Below, one piece after another: positions 1 to 9,809 of a DNA stretch of 64,000 nt; the first letter of the stretch is position 1, and every line of letters starts with the position of its first letter. Below the pieces are notes generated by a model. It was given only the letters and a program-made list of their open reading frames with translations. It was not told the origin of the DNA and made no database searches. The DNA is taken from contig NZ_JABTEX010000001.1 in assembly GCF_015711645.1 (NCBI RefSeq), positions 1,488,001 through 1,552,000 of the forward strand. Direction: 5' to 3'. The stretch comes from Planomonospora sp. ID82291 (GTDB lineage: Bacteria; Actinomycetota; Actinomycetes; Streptosporangiales; Streptosporangiaceae). The translations under genes and the position numbers were made by a program.

Positions 1-1515
1 TCTGATGGCCGCGCTCGCCGTGCCGGCGTTCACGGTGCCTTCCGTCACGGTGCCTTCCGTCACGGCGCCGCCGGGGCCGGTTCCCACACCGGCACCGGCG
101 AGCACCGGGGCGTGGACGGTCTCGGTGGGGCGGCCGTGCGTGACGCGGGAGAGCATGACCAGGAAGTAGGCGGCGGTCAGCACGGTGCCGAGGCCGCCGA
201 CGGCCATGAAGGTCAGGAAGAGCGGGCGGGACAGGCCGGGGGCGGGATCGAAGGCGCCGAGGAGGGCGAGCATCTCCCCCCAGAAACCGGCCAGGCCGGG
301 CAGTCCGAGGGAGGCGATGCAGGCGAAGGTCAGCACGGATCCGAGATGCGGCAGCCGGACCAGCAGGCCTCCGCCGAGCGTGGGCATGTCGGCGGTGCCG
401 TACCGCTCCTTGACGGCCCCGGCGACGAAGAACAGCAGGCCGGTGATCAGGCCGTGCGCGATGTTGCCGAACAGCGCGGCGTTCACCCCGACCGGGGTGA
501 GCGTGGCGAAGCCGAGCAGCACGAAGCCCATGTGGCCGATCGAAGAGTAGGCGATCATCCGTTTGAGGTCGCGCTGGGCCAGGCACGCGAGCGCGCCGTA
601 GACGATGCCGACCACCGCGAGGGCACCGAGCCAGGGGGCGACGGCGGCGGCGCCGTCGGGCAGGACCGGGATCGCGATGCGGGCGAAACCGTAGGTGCCC
701 ATCTTGAGCAGCACGCCGGCGAGCAGCACGGAACCGACCGTGGGCGCCTCGGTGTGGGCGTCCGGCAGCCAGGTGTGCAGCGGCCACATCGGGGTCTTGA
801 CCGCCAGCCCGAGGCCGATCGCCAGGAAGGCGGTGATCTGCACCGCCCGGGACATCCCGGTGCCCTGCGCCCCGGCGAGGGCGACCAGGTCCAGCGTGCC
901 GGTCTGCGTCCAGACGAGCAGCACGCCGATGAGGAGCACGACCGAGCCGAGCAGCGTGTAGAGGATGAACTTGGTCGCCGCCGCGCGCCGGGCCCGGCCG
1001 CCCCAGACGGCGATCACGAAGTACATCGGGATGAGGACGATCTCGAAGAAGACGAAGAAGAGCAGCAGGTCGAGTGCGAGGAACGTGCCGATCATGCCGA
1101 CTTCGAGGACCAGCAGGGTGAACACCAGGGCCCGGGGGCGGTTGCCGCCCGGCCGGGGCCGCAGCAGCTGCCCGGGGCCGTCGGACCGGCCCCAGCACAG
1201 GTAGACGAAACAGAGGAAGGTCAGCAGTGCGGTCAGCACGACCAGCGGGAGCGAGATCCCGTCCACGCCCAGGTGGAAGCGGAGGTCCAGGCCGGGGATC
1301 CAGACGAGGTCCGTCGTGAACTGCACGCGGGCGGGATCCGCGTGGTCGAACCCGGCCGCCAGCACCACGGCGAGCAGGAACGTGATCCCGGAGACCGCCA
1401 GTCCGTGCAGTCGCAGCAGCCGCCCCCTGGCCGCCGCGTCCGTCCGGAGCGGCGCCAGCAGCGCGGCGGCACCGGCGAGCGGCACCGCGAGAAGTGCGAT
1501 CGGCACCCAGTTCAT
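1..1515 (-). CDS. nuoM: NADH-quinone oxidoreductase subunit M (NuoM), C-terminus beyond window
   Basis: This is a proton-pumping antiporter-like membrane subunit of respiratory complex I. The minus-strand reading frame opens with ATG at 1515 (MNWVPIALL) and stays open for 505 codons to the window edge, so the stop codon lies outside. The translation is almost entirely hydrophobic segments joined by short loops, as expected for NuoM, whose usual length is about 500 to 530 residues, so little is missing. It lies 112 bases after nuoL in the order expected for a nuo operon. The upstream gap contains imperfect repeats and only a weak ribosome binding site, so the exact start is less certain than the identity. 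nuoN would be expected next, outside the window. Confidence 0.9.
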   Translation of the reverse strand, partial: MNWVPIALLAVPLAGAAALLAPLRTDAAARGRLLRLHGLAVSGITFLLAVVLAAGFDHADPARVQFTTDLVWIPGLDLRFHLGVDGISLPLVVLTALLTFLCFVYLCWGRSDGPGQLLRPRPGGNRPRALVFTLLVLEVGMIGTFLALDLLLFFVFFEIVLIPMYFVIAVWGGRARRAAATKFILYTLLGSVVLLIGVLLVWTQTGTLDLVALAGAQGTGMSRAVQITAFLAIGLGLAVKTPMWPLHTWLPDAHTEAPTVGSVLLAGVLLKMGTYGFARIAIPVLPDGAAAVAPWLGALAVVGIVYGALACLAQRDLKRMIAYSSIGHMGFVLLGFATLTPVGVNAALFGNIAHGLITGLLFFVAGAVKERYGTADMPTLGGGLLVRLPHLGSVLTFACIASLGLPGLAGFWGEMLALLGAFDPAPGLSRPLFLTFMAVGGLGTVLTAAYFLVMLSRVTHGRPTETVHAPVLAGAGVGTGPGGAVTEGTVTEGTVNAGTASAAIR

Positions 1516-1627
1516 CGGCGCACCACCGCCCGGTGGACCCGGGGCGACCCCGCCGCGCCCGGCTCCCGTGGTAGGAGAGAGCCCACCCGTGGCAGGAAGG
1601 AGGGGCTCACCCATGGCAGGAGAGAAT

Positions 1628-3589
1628 TCACCCGAACACCACCGCCCCGACCGCGATGAGCAGGACGCCCGCGAGCAGGCCCGTCAGGTAGAGCTGGAGG
1701 TTGCCGTTCTGCGCCGGCCGCAGCAGGCCGGACAGCCCCAGGGCCGCCCGGCCGGAACCGCGCACCGCGCCGTCCACCGCGCGGTCGTCGGTGCGGACGA
1801 CCAGGCCGGCGAGGGCGAGGAACGGGCCGACGAACAGCGCCCGGTAGGCGGAGTCGACGGAGAAGGCCCGCTCGCAGGCGCCCCGGAAGGGACCGAGCAT
1901 GCGGGCGGGATCGCTCTGCGGATCGCTCCGCCACACGGCGTAGACCGCACCGGCGCCCAGCAGCGTCACCGCGACGCTCAGCGCGGCGGTGCCCCAGTGC
2001 ACCCCGGCCGCACCGGCGAAGCCCAGCAGCAGGGCGGGCACCGCGAGCACCAGGATCGGCCGGCGCATGGTGGCCGGAGCCTCGTGGACGTCGATCACAT
2101 GGGCCGTGCCGGGAGCGGGCTCGGGAAGGGCGACCGCGGGACGCTCCCCGAAGAAGGTGCGCAGCCAGGCGCGGGTGGCGTAGGCGCCGGTCACCGCGAC
2201 CGTGGCCAGGGCGCTGCCGTACAGCAGCAGGGCTGCGGCGTCGCTGAGCGGCCCCTGGGAGACGGCCCGCTCGACGGCGACCAGGACCTCGTCCTTGCTG
2301 AAGAACCCACTGGTCGGGGGGAGTCCCATCAGGGCGGCGAAGCCGACCGTCATCGCGGCGAAGGTGACGGGCAGTTCCCGGCGCAGGCCGCCCATCGCAC
2401 TCATCAGGTTGGAGCCGACCGCGTGGATCACCGCTCCGGCGCAGAGGAAGAGCAGGGCCTTGAAGGCGCCGTGGGTGATCAGGTGGAAGACCGCGGCGCC
2501 GTCGGAGCCCGCGGCCAGCGCCGCCGCCATGTAGGCGAGCTGGCTGATCGTGGAGTAGGCCAGGACCCGTTTGAGGTCGTCCTGGGCGAGGGCCGCGAGG
2601 GCGGCGCCGAGCATGCCGAGGGCGGCCAGGACGGCGAGGACGTTCAGGGTGAGGTCCGCGAGGATGAAGAGCGTGTGGAGCCGGACGACGACGAAGATCC
2701 CGGCGGCGACCATGGTGGCCGCGTGGATGAGCGCGCTGATGGGGGTGGGACCGGCCATCGCGTCGGGAAGCCAGGTGTGCAGCGGGGCTTGGGCGCTCTT
2801 GCCCGCCACCCCGGCGAGGATCAGCAGCGTCGCGGCGGTCAGCGTGCTGACGGGCATCGCCGTGCCCGTGGCTCCCGCATCGACGGGCGAGATGTTCATG
2901 GCCGCGGCGAGGATGTCGTCGATCCTGAAACTGCCGGCGGCCGTGCCGAGGACGAAGACGCCGAACAGGAAGCCGACGTCGCCTATGCGGGTGACCAGGA
3001 ACGCCTTGACCGCCGCCCGGGAGTTGGCGCGGTCCTCCCACCAGTGGCCGATCAGCAGGTAGGAGCAGAGGCCCATGACCTCCCAGCCCACGTAGAGGAC
3101 GAGGAGGTCGGCGGCATAGACGACCAGCAGCATCGCGGCGGTGAACAGGCTGATGAACGCGCTGTAGGACGGGTAGCGGCGGTCGCCGCGCAGATAGCCG
3201 ATCGAGTAGACCTGCACGCAGAGCGCGACGACGGTGACCAGGACCGCGATGGCCGTGGACAGGCCGTCCAGCTGGAGGCCGAGGGAGATCGGCACCGAGC
3301 CCGTGTCCACGACGGTGAGCGTCCCGGTGACGGAGGGGACGTCGGATGCGTCCGCGAAGGGGAACGGCGCTCCCCCGTCGTCGCCGAACCGCGTCCAGTG
3401 GGTGGAGGCCAGCCAGGCCGCGAGAACGGTGGAGCCGGCGGTGGGGACGACGGCGATCCAGGCGGCCCGGCGGTTCGCGGCCGTGTCGGCGGGTCCGCCC
3501 CGGGCGTGCCCCGGCCAGCGCGATCCCAGCAGCGCCACGGCCGCGGACAGGAACGGCAGTGCGACGGCGAGCGCGGCGAGGGTGATCAC
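1628..3589 (-). CDS. nuoL: NADH-quinone oxidoreductase subunit L (NuoL)
   Basis: This is the largest antiporter-like, proton-translocating membrane subunit of complex I. The 653-residue product begins [16 protein letters not shown] and has many transmembrane segments. It has the conserved NuoL core around residues 130 to 250, including [19 protein letters not shown] and [20 protein letters not shown], which carries charged residues of the proton channel. A long C-terminal part contains further hydrophobic segments consistent with the lateral helix region. Its length is normal for the family. The start overlaps the end of nuoK by four bases, which indicates translational coupling in one nuoIJKLM transcript. 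Confidence 0.96.
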   Translation of the reverse strand: MITLAALAVALPFLSAAVALLGSRWPGHARGGPADTAANRRAAWIAVVPTAGSTVLAAWLASTHWTRFGDDGGAPFPFADASDVPSVTGTLTVVDTGSVPISLGLQLDGLSTAIAVLVTVVALCVQVYSIGYLRGDRRYPSYSAFISLFTAAMLLVVYAADLLVLYVGWEVMGLCSYLLIGHWWEDRANSRAAVKAFLVTRIGDVGFLFGVFVLGTAAGSFRIDDILAAAMNISPVDAGATGTAMPVSTLTAATLLILAGVAGKSAQAPLHTWLPDAMAGPTPISALIHAATMVAAGIFVVVRLHTLFILADLTLNVLAVLAALGMLGAALAALAQDDLKRVLAYSTISQLAYMAAALAAGSDGAAVFHLITHGAFKALLFLCAGAVIHAVGSNLMSAMGGLRRELPVTFAAMTVGFAALMGLPPTSGFFSKDEVLVAVERAVSQGPLSDAAALLLYGSALATVAVTGAYATRAWLRTFFGERPAVALPEPAPGTAHVIDVHEAPATMRRPILVLAVPALLLGFAGAAGVHWGTAALSVAVTLLGAGAVYAVWRSDPQSDPARMLGPFRGACERAFSVDSAYRALFVGPFLALAGLVVRTDDRAVDGAVRGSGRAALGLSGLLRPAQNGNLQLYLTGLLAGVLLIAVGAVVFG

Positions 3590-4083
3590 GGCGTCACCGT
3601 CCCGGGAGTCGTGCCGTCGCGGCCCGGTGCGCCGGCATCGGCGCCGGGGACGGTGACGGGAGAGGTGTGGGAGGCGAGGGGCTCGGGGCGGGGCGCCCCG
3701 GCCGAGGAGGCGTCGGGCGCGGGACCGTCCCCGGAGTCGTCGTCCGGGCCGGAGGCATCGCCCGGGGCGGAGGCGCCGGGTTCGGCCAGGGCGCGCAGGC
3801 GGTCGAGGTCGACGGTCCGGCGGTTGCGGTAGAGGGTGAGGATGATCGCCAGGCCGAGGCCGACCTCGGCGGCGGCGATCACGATGACGAAGAGGGTGAG
3901 GACCTGGCCGCCGTGGAGCCGGTCGCGCAGCCAGACGTCGAAGGCGACCAGGTTGAGGTTGACCGCGTTGAGCATCAGCTCGACGGACATCAGGACGAGG
4001 ATGGTGTTGCGGCGGGCGAGCACGCCGTACACCCCGATGGAGAACAGCAGCGCCGAGACGACCGCCGGATAGACGATGTGCAC
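3586..4083 (-). CDS. nuoK: NADH-quinone oxidoreductase subunit K (NuoK) with extended tail
   Basis: This is a small proton-channel subunit of complex I. Residues 1 to about 100 contain three hydrophobic helices and the conserved NuoK segment [20 protein letters not shown], whose buried glutamate takes part in proton transfer. Typical NuoK is about 100 residues; this one is 165 because of a polar tail rich in Ala, Pro, Gly, Asp and Ser after the last helix. The tail has low complexity and no motif I recognise. The gene lies one base from nuoJ and overlaps nuoL by four bases, so it is cotranslated with its neighbours. The tail of this NuoK and that of NuoI are both unusually long. Confidence 0.95.
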   Translation of the reverse strand: MHIVYPAVVSALLFSIGVYGVLARRNTILVLMSVELMLNAVNLNLVAFDVWLRDRLHGGQVLTLFVIVIAAAEVGLGLAIILTLYRNRRTVDLDRLRALAEPGASAPGDASGPDDDSGDGPAPDASSAGAPRPEPLASHTSPVTVPGADAGAPGRDGTTPGTVTP

Positions 4084-4084
4084 G

Positions 4085-4624
4085 TCACTCCCTCCCGCGG
4101 ATGTCGGTGCGGGAGATGACGATGGCGCCGATCAGGGCGGCCAGCAGCAGGACCGAGAGCGCCTCGAAGGGGAGCACCCAGGTGCGGAAGATGCTGGAGC
4201 CGAGCTCGCCCGCCGAACCGCGCCCCGGCTCCAGGGGGGTATAGGCCGTATGGAAGCCGTCGACGACCACGGTGACCAGGACGGCCGCGGTCGCCAGGGC
4301 GACGACCGCGGCGGCGATCCTGTTGCCGCTGTCGAGATCGGCCGCCCTCCCGATCGGGGCGCGGGTGAGCATGATGCCGAACAGGAGCAGGACGACGACG
4401 GCCCCGACGTAGATCAGCACCTGGACCCACGCCACGAACTCGGCCGTCAGGACCAGGTAGCACCCGGCGAGCGCGCCGAAGCAGACGACCAGCCAGAGCG
4501 CCGCGTGGACGAGCTGCCGGGTGGTCACGACCAGCAGCGCCGAGCCGACGGCCAGCACCCCCAAGAGGAGGAAGACGATCTCCTGCCCGGTCGGCGACAG
4601 GTAGGACGGCACCGCTTCCGTCAT
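4085..4624 (-). CDS. nuoJ: NADH-quinone oxidoreductase subunit J (NuoJ)
   Basis: This is a membrane subunit of complex I next to the quinone channel and the E-channel. The ATG at 4624 gives a 179-residue protein starting [11 protein letters not shown]. It has five hydrophobic helices and the typical NuoJ sequence [18 protein letters not shown]-like helix (seen here as [18 protein letters not shown]). I chose this start because it overlaps the nuoI stop in an ATGA junction and matches family length; a longer open frame upstream is only the complement of the repetitive nuoI tail. The gene sits between nuoI and nuoK in canonical order. Confidence 0.95.
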   Translation of the reverse strand: MTEAVPSYLSPTGQEIVFLLLGVLAVGSALLVVTTRQLVHAALWLVVCFGALAGCYLVLTAEFVAWVQVLIYVGAVVVLLLFGIMLTRAPIGRAADLDSGNRIAAAVVALATAAVLVTVVVDGFHTAYTPLEPGRGSAGELGSSIFRTWVLPFEALSVLLLAALIGAIVISRTDIRGRE

Positions 4625-5706
4625 GGCTCCTCCTCGCCGCCGCTCGGATCCGTGGGAGAAGCATCCCCCGGTCCGTCCTTCGCCGGAGGTCCGCCGTCCC
4701 GGCCTGTGGACGGACCGCCACCGGACGAGCCCCCTGTGGACGGACCGCCTGTGGACGGACCGCCACCGGACGAGCCCTCTGCGGACGACCCCCCGCCGGA
4801 CGAGCCGCCCGACGGCTGCTCCTTCCCGGGTGGACCTCCCGGCGGCTGCTCCTTCCCGGGGGGATCGTCCTTCTTCGGCAGCGCTCCCGGCGGTCTGATC
4901 GCCCGGACGCTGGCGTGCCCGGCCGACGTCCTGCGGCGCGGCCGTCCCGCCCTCTCCTCCGCCTCCCCCGCGCCCTTCTCCTCTGCGCCGGGGACCGATC
5001 CCGCAGCGGGCTCGGACTCCGCGGCGGCCCCGGGCCGGGCGGCCTCGGACCCTCCGGCGGATTCGGCCCCCGCCGCGGGACCCGGCCGGGCGGACCCGGG
5101 CTCCGCCGCGGACCCGGGCTCCGCCGCGGGCTCGGACCCGGCGGCGGGGTCGACCCGCGGCCGGGACCGGGCGGTCGCGGCGGGCCGGGTCGGGGCCGCG
5201 GGCCGGGCGGGGCGGGAGGCCGCCGCGAGTTCCTTGGGCGGATCGGCGTTGGGCTCGTGGGCGGGCGGCGGAGGAACGGTCTGCACCCAGGCGGCCAGCC
5301 GGTCCCGCTCGTGGACGAGGTTGCGGATGTCGCCGTCGGCGTACTCGAACTCCGGGGACCAGAACAACGCGTCGAAGGGGCAGACCTCGATGCAGATCCC
5401 GCAGTACATGCAGAGGGAGAAGTCGATGGCGAAGCGGTCGAGCACGTTGCGGGCGCGCGGGCGTCCGCCCTCGGGGGCGGGCAGGGTCTCCTTGTGGGAG
5501 TCGATGTAGATGCACCAGTCGGGACACTCGCGCGCGCAGAGCATGCACACCGTGCAGTTCTCCTCGACGAGCGCGATCACCCCCCGGCTCCGCGCCGGCA
5601 GGTCCGGCCTGACCTCGGGGTACTGCTGGGTCACCGACCGGCTCAGCATGTGCCGGAGGGTGACGGACAGCCCCTTCACCAGTCCCACTCCCGGTATTCG
5701 CGCCAC
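4621..5706 (-). CDS. nuoI: NADH-quinone oxidoreductase subunit I (NuoI), 2x[4Fe-4S], with long low-complexity tail
   Basis: This is the peripheral-arm subunit carrying clusters N6a and N6b. The GTG at 5706 gives [13 protein letters not shown], matching the usual N-terminus. Two ferredoxin motifs are complete: [12 protein letters not shown] at residues 51-62 and [12 protein letters not shown] at 99-110. The catalytic part ends near residue 165. About 195 more residues follow of Ala, Pro, Gly, Ser, Glu low-complexity sequence, including repeated PSTGG and GGSSGGG blocks, giving 361 residues against a usual 160 to 220. NuoI is where a ferredoxin-fed complex I would receive or pass electrons when the NuoEFG module is absent, as it is here. 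The gene starts a separate minus-strand transcript whose promoter would lie in 5707-5910. Confidence 0.93.
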   Translation of the reverse strand: MARIPGVGLVKGLSVTLRHMLSRSVTQQYPEVRPDLPARSRGVIALVEENCTVCMLCARECPDWCIYIDSHKETLPAPEGGRPRARNVLDRFAIDFSLCMYCGICIEVCPFDALFWSPEFEYADGDIRNLVHERDRLAAWVQTVPPPPAHEPNADPPKELAAASRPARPAAPTRPAATARSRPRVDPAAGSEPAAEPGSAAEPGSARPGPAAGAESAGGSEAARPGAAAESEPAAGSVPGAEEKGAGEAEERAGRPRRRTSAGHASVRAIRPPGALPKKDDPPGKEQPPGGPPGKEQPSGGSSGGGSSAEGSSGGGPSTGGPSTGGSSGGGPSTGRDGGPPAKDGPGDASPTDPSGGEEEP

Positions 5707-5910
5707 GTGGACATCATGACGCACCCGGGGTCCCGCGGGAATGCGGCGGTCCGCTCCAAGACGCGGAGGACCGCGCAGGTTCCGTCCACAGATTCCCCGG
5801 GTTGTCCACAACCGTTGTCCACAGCCTGTGTGTTCGAGTTCCCGGGTCCTTCGGGAGATCAACCGGGAGAGGGACTGCACGCGCCCTCAGATGTACGTAT
5901 TGTTCCGGCC
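5707..5910. promoter_or_regulatory. Divergent nuoI / Ser-Thr kinase promoter region with three DnaA-box-like sites
   Basis: This gap separates two divergent genes and must hold both promoters. It contains two exact copies of the actinobacterial DnaA box TTGTCCACA, at 5802-5810 and 5815-5823, and a related CCGTCCACA at 5782-5790, all in the same orientation within 42 bases. No clear -35/-10 pair can be assigned. The kinase ATG at 5911 has no good ribosome binding site directly upstream. Whether DnaA binds here is inference from the motif only. Confidence 0.6.
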
Positions 5911-7299
5911 ATGTCCCAGCAGTACGGCTCCGCCTGGCACCCGTCGCAGAAACCCGCTCCGTCCACCACCGGATGGAGCGTGGTGTGGGCGCTGGTACCC
6001 CTGTTCACCTGCGGCCTCGGCACCCCGTTCATCATGGGCTACGCCGCCCGGCGGCTCCGGAGCGTCCCGCTCGTCTTCGCCACCGTCCTCTACGCCCTCG
6101 GGATAGGCGTCTTCCTCATCGAGGTGCAGATCTACGGGGACACCGACCTGGTCCCGGCCTGGCTGGACGCCATGACGACGGTCGGCCTGCTCGGCTCCTG
6201 GTTCGGCGGCCTCGGTCACGCGCTGATCATCCGCGGCTCGGTCTTCCGGGAGCAGCCCTCCTTCACCGGGGCGCCCTACCACCCGCCGGTCGCCCCTCCG
6301 CCGCACCCGCACGCGCACACCGCCGCTCCTGTGGCTCCCACGGCCCCGCCGTACGGCCGGCCCGCCTATCCGCCGCACCCCGCGCCGCCGCACCACAGCC
6401 CCGCTCCCGGGCCGTACACGGCGGCCCCGCCGTCCGGCCCGCGGCACACGCCGCACACCCAGCACACGCTGTACAGCCCGCAGTCCTCGAACGCGAACGT
6501 GAACCGGACCTTCGCCTCCTCCGACCGGTCCCCCGAGTGGATCGGCCCCTACCGGGTGATCGACACGCTGGGCCAGGGCGGGCAGGGCACGGTCCACCTC
6601 GCGCTCAGCCCGCAGGGCCGGAAGGTGGCGATCAAGGTCCTGCACGAGCGGTTCACCGGCAACCAGGCGGCCCGGGACCGGTTCCTGCGGGAGGTGGAGG
6701 CGACCCGCCGGGTGGCGACCTTCTCCACCGCACGGGTGCTGGACGTGAACATCAACGACGACCAGGCCTACGTGGTCAGCGAGTACGTGGACGGGATGTC
6801 GCTGGAACAGCTCGTCCGCGACCAGGGGCCGCGCGGCGAGGACGGGCTGACCCGGCTCGCCCTGGCCACCGCGGGCGCGCTGGCCGCGATCCACAAGGCG
6901 GGCGTGGTGCACCGGGACTTCAAGCCGGCCAACGTGCTGATCGGCTCCGACGGCCCTCGGGTGATCGACTTCGGCATCGCGCGCGCCCTCGACCAGGTCA
7001 CGGTGACCTCCAGCGTCATGGGCACCCCCGCCTACATGTCCCCCGAGCAGCTCGCCGGCGGGCACGTCGGCCCGGAGACCGACGTCTTCAGCTGGGCGTC
7101 CACCATGATCTACGCCGCCTCCGGCCGCACCGCCTTCGGCTCGGACACCATCCCGGCGATCCTCAACCGGGTGATCAACCACCAGCCGGACCTGTCGGTC
7201 CTGCCCGCCTCCCTGCGCCCGCTGGCCGCCGCCTGCCTGGAGAAGAACCCCGCCAACCGGCCCTCCGCCGCCGACATCATGCTGCGCATCGTCCAGTGA
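5911..7299 (+). CDS. Serine/threonine protein kinase with N-terminal membrane domain
   Basis: This is a Hanks-type kinase of 462 residues. Residues 22 to 110 contain three hydrophobic segments resembling a small membrane domain. A Pro/His/Ala-rich linker follows (about 115 to 205) and then the kinase domain to the C-terminus. Visible catalytic elements are the glycine loop GQGGQGTVHL near 221, the lysine in VAIKVL near 242, HRDFKPANVL near 334, DFGIA near 353 and GTPAYMSPEQL. This topology is reversed relative to PknB-type kinases, where the kinase is N-terminal and a helix precedes an external sensor. The gene is inserted on the opposite strand between nuoI and nuoH, so complex I or respiratory state is a plausible but unproven target or signal. 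It ends 33 bases before the nuoH stop, with a hairpin between. Confidence 0.93.
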   Translation: MSQQYGSAWHPSQKPAPSTTGWSVVWALVPLFTCGLGTPFIMGYAARRLRSVPLVFATVLYALGIGVFLIEVQIYGDTDLVPAWLDAMTTVGLLGSWFGGLGHALIIRGSVFREQPSFTGAPYHPPVAPPPHPHAHTAAPVAPTAPPYGRPAYPPHPAPPHHSPAPGPYTAAPPSGPRHTPHTQHTLYSPQSSNANVNRTFASSDRSPEWIGPYRVIDTLGQGGQGTVHLALSPQGRKVAIKVLHERFTGNQAARDRFLREVEATRRVATFSTARVLDVNINDDQAYVVSEYVDGMSLEQLVRDQGPRGEDGLTRLALATAGALAAIHKAGVVHRDFKPANVLIGSDGPRVIDFGIARALDQVTVTSSVMGTPAYMSPEQLAGGHVGPETDVFSWASTMIYAASGRTAFGSDTIPAILNRVINHQPDLSVLPASLRPLAAACLEKNPANRPSAADIMLRIVQ

Positions 7300-7301
7300 C
7301 G

Positions 7302-7330
7302 CCCCCGCCCGCCGGCCCGGCGGGCGGGGC
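7302..7330. terminator. Bidirectional hairpin between kinase and nuoH
   Basis: The 33-base gap between two convergent stop codons is nearly filled by a perfect inverted repeat with 13-base arms (CCCCGCCCGCCGG and its complement, 7303-7315 and 7317-7329) and one central base. There is no U-run, as is common for actinobacterial terminators. It would end both the kinase transcript and the nuoABCH transcript, so nuoIJKLM needs its own promoter. Confidence 0.7.
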
Positions 7331-7332
7331 GC

Positions 7333-8292
7333 TCACCCGGCCGCGACCCGGACGACCCCGGTGAGCAGGAGCTGGAGCAGCGCCAGCGGCACCAGGCCGG
7401 TCCAGGCGAGCTTCTGCAACTGGTCCTCGCGGAACCGGGGGAAGCTCACCCGGACCCAGATCACCACGAACACCAGGGCGAACACCTTCAGCAGCAGCCA
7501 CACGGGGCCGGGCAGCAGCGGGCCGTGCCAGCCGCCCAGGAAGAGCACGCTCGTGAGCGCCGAGAGCACGATGATCCCGGCGTACTCGGCCAGCATGAAC
7601 AGGGCGAACCGGATCCCGGTGTACTCCGTCATCGGGCCCATGATGATCTCGGACTCGGCGATCGGCATGTCGAACGGCGGGCGGCGCAACTCGGCGAGTC
7701 CCGCCACGAAGAACACCACGCCGCCGACCGCCTGCCAGGGCAGCCACCACCACTGCCAGGCCGCCACGATGCCCGGCAGGGAGAGCGTGCCCGCCGCCAT
7801 CGCGACACTGGAGGCGGCCAGCACCAGCGGCAGCTCGTAGGACATCAGCTGCGCGGCCGAGCGCATCCCGCCCATCAGGGAGTACTTGTTCCCCGACGAC
7901 CACCCGGCCATGATCGAACCGAGCACGCCGACCCCCATCACGGCCAGCACGAAGAACAGCCCGGCGTCCAGGTCCGCCCCGACCAGGCCGGGTCCGATCG
8001 GGATCACGGCCAGCACCACGAGGTACGGCACCAGCGCCACGGCCGGGGCCAGGGCGAAGACCCGGCGGTCGGCCGCGGCCGGGACGACGTCCTCCTTCTG
8101 CAGGAACTTCACCCCGTCGGCGATCAGCTGGGCCCAGCCGTGGAAGCCCCCGGCGTACATCGGCCCGAGCCGGCCCTGCATGTGCGCCATGACCTTGTGC
8201 TCCATCTGGCCGGCGACCAGCGGCAGCACGAGGAAGACCGCGACGATCGCGACCAGCCGGACGGCGGCGTCGAGCACCTCGGCGAGCATCAC
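7333..8292 (-). CDS. nuoH: NADH-quinone oxidoreductase subunit H (NuoH)
   Basis: This is the membrane subunit that forms the quinone channel and couples it to proton pumping. The 319-residue product has about eight hydrophobic helices. It includes the signature loops MQGRLGPMYAGGFHGWAQ near residue 37, LMGGMRSAAQLMSYELPLVL near 140, and RRPPFDMPIAESEIIMG near 205, whose Glu and Arg residues line the quinone cavity. The length is normal for short NuoH forms. The start overlaps the nuoC stop by four bases. In standard operons nuoD, E, F and G separate nuoC from nuoH; here they are missing. Confidence 0.96.
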   Translation of the reverse strand: MMLAEVLDAAVRLVAIVAVFLVLPLVAGQMEHKVMAHMQGRLGPMYAGGFHGWAQLIADGVKFLQKEDVVPAAADRRVFALAPAVALVPYLVVLAVIPIGPGLVGADLDAGLFFVLAVMGVGVLGSIMAGWSSGNKYSLMGGMRSAAQLMSYELPLVLAASSVAMAAGTLSLPGIVAAWQWWWLPWQAVGGVVFFVAGLAELRRPPFDMPIAESEIIMGPMTEYTGIRFALFMLAEYAGIIVLSALTSVLFLGGWHGPLLPGPVWLLLKVFALVFVVIWVRVSFPRFREDQLQKLAWTGLVPLALLQLLLTGVVRVAAG

Positions 8293-8891
8293 GCCTCCGT
8301 CCCGGAACGCCCCTCGGCCCGGCCGCCGGCCCGGCCGTCGCGCGCCCAGTCCGCCGGAACGCCCGGCGGGAGCGTCTTGCGGCGGCTCGGGGAGCCCGCC
8401 GAGTCGCGGTCGGACTCGCCCGGGTCCTTGGCCCCCGGCCAGGCCTTGGCGACCCGCGCGGCCAGCACGAAGTCCTTGCGCAGCGGGAAGCCCTCGAAGC
8501 CGTCCGGCAGCAGCAGCGGGACGAGGTGGGGGTGTCCCTCGAAGACCACGCCGAACATCTCGAAGGTCTCGCGCTCGTGCCAGTTCGCGCCCCGGAACAC
8601 GCCGGTCGCGGTGGGCAGCCGGGGGTCCTCGCGCGGCACCCGGGTGCGCAGCAGCAGGCGCGAGCGGGCGTCCGGGTCGTAGACGCAGGCGACGACCGCG
8701 AAGCCCTCCGGCGGCTCGTCGACCCCGGTCAGCCAGTCGAGGAACACGTGGCCCCCGTCGCGGGCGGCCTCCAGCAGGCCGGTCCAGTCGCCGGGGTCGA
8801 CGTCCGCCGTGGTCTCGCCGTACGACTCCGAGACCCGGACGCGGGAGCCGTACCGCTCCTCGATCGCGGAGACGTCCGCCCGCCCGCTCAC
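8289..8891 (-). CDS. nuoC: NADH-quinone oxidoreductase subunit C (NuoC)
   Basis: This is the 30-kDa peripheral-arm subunit. The GTG at 8891 gives [15 protein letters not shown]. The family core is clear: [13 protein letters not shown] near residue 48, and [20 protein letters not shown] near 102 followed by [16 protein letters not shown]. The 200-residue product ends with a polar Arg/Ser/Gly tail and is not fused to NuoD. It overlaps nuoB by four bases and nuoH by four bases, so the quinone-binding subunit NuoD is not encoded between them and would have to come from another locus. Confidence 0.94.
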   Translation of the reverse strand: MSGRADVSAIEERYGSRVRVSESYGETTADVDPGDWTGLLEAARDGGHVFLDWLTGVDEPPEGFAVVACVYDPDARSRLLLRTRVPREDPRLPTATGVFRGANWHERETFEMFGVVFEGHPHLVPLLLPDGFEGFPLRKDFVLAARVAKAWPGAKDPGESDRDSAGSPSRRKTLPPGVPADWARDGRAGGRAEGRSGTEA

Positions 8892-9415
8892 GCCCGCCCG
8901 CCCGGAGCGGCGTAGCGGTCGCCCAGGTGCTCGGCGGCGATCTTCTCCTGGAGCTTCATGATGCCGTGCAGCAGCGCCTCGGGCCGGGGCGGGCAGCCGG
9001 GGACGTAGACGTCCACCGGGATGATCTGGTCGACGCCCTTGGTCACGCAGTAGGAGTCCCAGTAGGGGCCGCCGGTGTTGGAGCAGGCGCCGAAGGAGAT
9101 GACGTACTTGGGCTCGGGCATCTGCTCGTACAGCCGCTTGACGGCCGGGGCCATCTTGTCGGTGACGGTGCCCGAGACGATCATCAGATCGGCCTGCCGG
9201 GGGCCGTTGGCGAACGGGATCACCCCGAACCTGATGAAGTCGTGCCGGCTCATCGAGGTGGCGATGAACTCGATCGCGCAGCAGGCGAGACCGAAGTTGA
9301 ACGCCCAGAGCGAGTAGCGCCGCCCCCAGTTGAGGATGAAGCGCATGGGCGCGGGGGCCAGTCGCGAGACCGGCCCCACCGCCGGGCGCACGGTGGGCAT
9401 CGGGAGATCCGCCAT
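8888..9415 (-). CDS. nuoB: NADH-quinone oxidoreductase subunit B (NuoB), cluster N2 subunit
   Basis: NuoB carries the terminal [4Fe-4S] cluster N2 that reduces quinone. The 175-residue product contains the tandem cysteines in [14 protein letters not shown] near residue 43 and the remaining ligands in [16 protein letters not shown] near 108 and [16 protein letters not shown] near 137. The ATG at 9415 is preceded by a GGGGGAGGAG ribosome binding site. All cluster ligands are present, so the protein should be functional. It is the second gene of the nuoABCH unit, 22 bases after nuoA. Confidence 0.97.
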   Translation of the reverse strand: MADLPMPTVRPAVGPVSRLAPAPMRFILNWGRRYSLWAFNFGLACCAIEFIATSMSRHDFIRFGVIPFANGPRQADLMIVSGTVTDKMAPAVKRLYEQMPEPKYVISFGACSNTGGPYWDSYCVTKGVDQIIPVDVYVPGCPPRPEALLHGIMKLQEKIAAEHLGDRYAAPGGRA

Positions 9416-9437
9416 GGGTCCATTCTCCTCCCCCGGG

Positions 9438-9809
9438 TCACGTCCAGGCGAGTACCCGCTTGCGCCAGGCGTAGAGGATGCCGAGCGCGATGAAGCCGAG
9501 GAAGACGAACATCTCCACCAGCGTGGCCGCGCCGAAGCCGGGCGCGGCGAAGACCGTCGCCCAGGGGAAGAGGAAGACCGCGTCCACCGCGAAGACCACG
9601 TACAGGTAGGTGAAGACGTAGTAGCGCACCTGGGACTGGGCCCAGCCCTCGCCCACCGGGTCGACGCCGCACTCGTAGGTGGTCAGCTTCTCGGCCGTCG
9701 GCCGGTGCGGGCGGAGCAGCCGGTTGACCAGGAGCCCCCCGCCGAAGATCGCCACGCCGATCGCGAGCAGCGCGAAGACCAGCGCGTAGGAACCGAAGTA
9801 GCCGTCCAA
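9438..9809 (-). CDS. nuoA: NADH-quinone oxidoreductase subunit A (NuoA)
   Basis: This is a small membrane subunit of complex I with three hydrophobic helices. The TTG at 9809 is chosen because it follows an AGAGGAG ribosome binding site at good distance and gives a 123-residue protein starting [15 protein letters not shown], the normal length. The family signature [20 protein letters not shown], which forms the loop facing the quinone site, is present near residue 44. It is the first gene of the nuoABCH unit; the promoter should lie in the 170-base gap shared with the divergent deacetylase gene. Confidence 0.94.
   Translation of the reverse strand: MDGYFGSYALVFALLAIGVAIFGGGLLVNRLLRPHRPTAEKLTTYECGVDPVGEGWAQSQVRYYVFTYLYVVFAVDAVFLFPWATVFAAPGFGAATLVEMFVFLGFIALGILYAWRKRVLAWT

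Noticed and set aside
112-3832. Long open plus-strand frames of 500 to 840 codons opposite nuoM, nuoL and nuoK
   Set aside because: They are Gln/Gly/Glu/Arg-rich low-complexity translations that arise from high third-position GC of the real minus-strand nuo genes, and they match no family.
4680-4800. Several TGTGGACGG segments in the nuoI tail as DnaA boxes
   Set aside because: They coincide with repeated Pro-Ser-Thr-Gly codons of the low-complexity tail and differ from the strict box, so coding repetition explains them.
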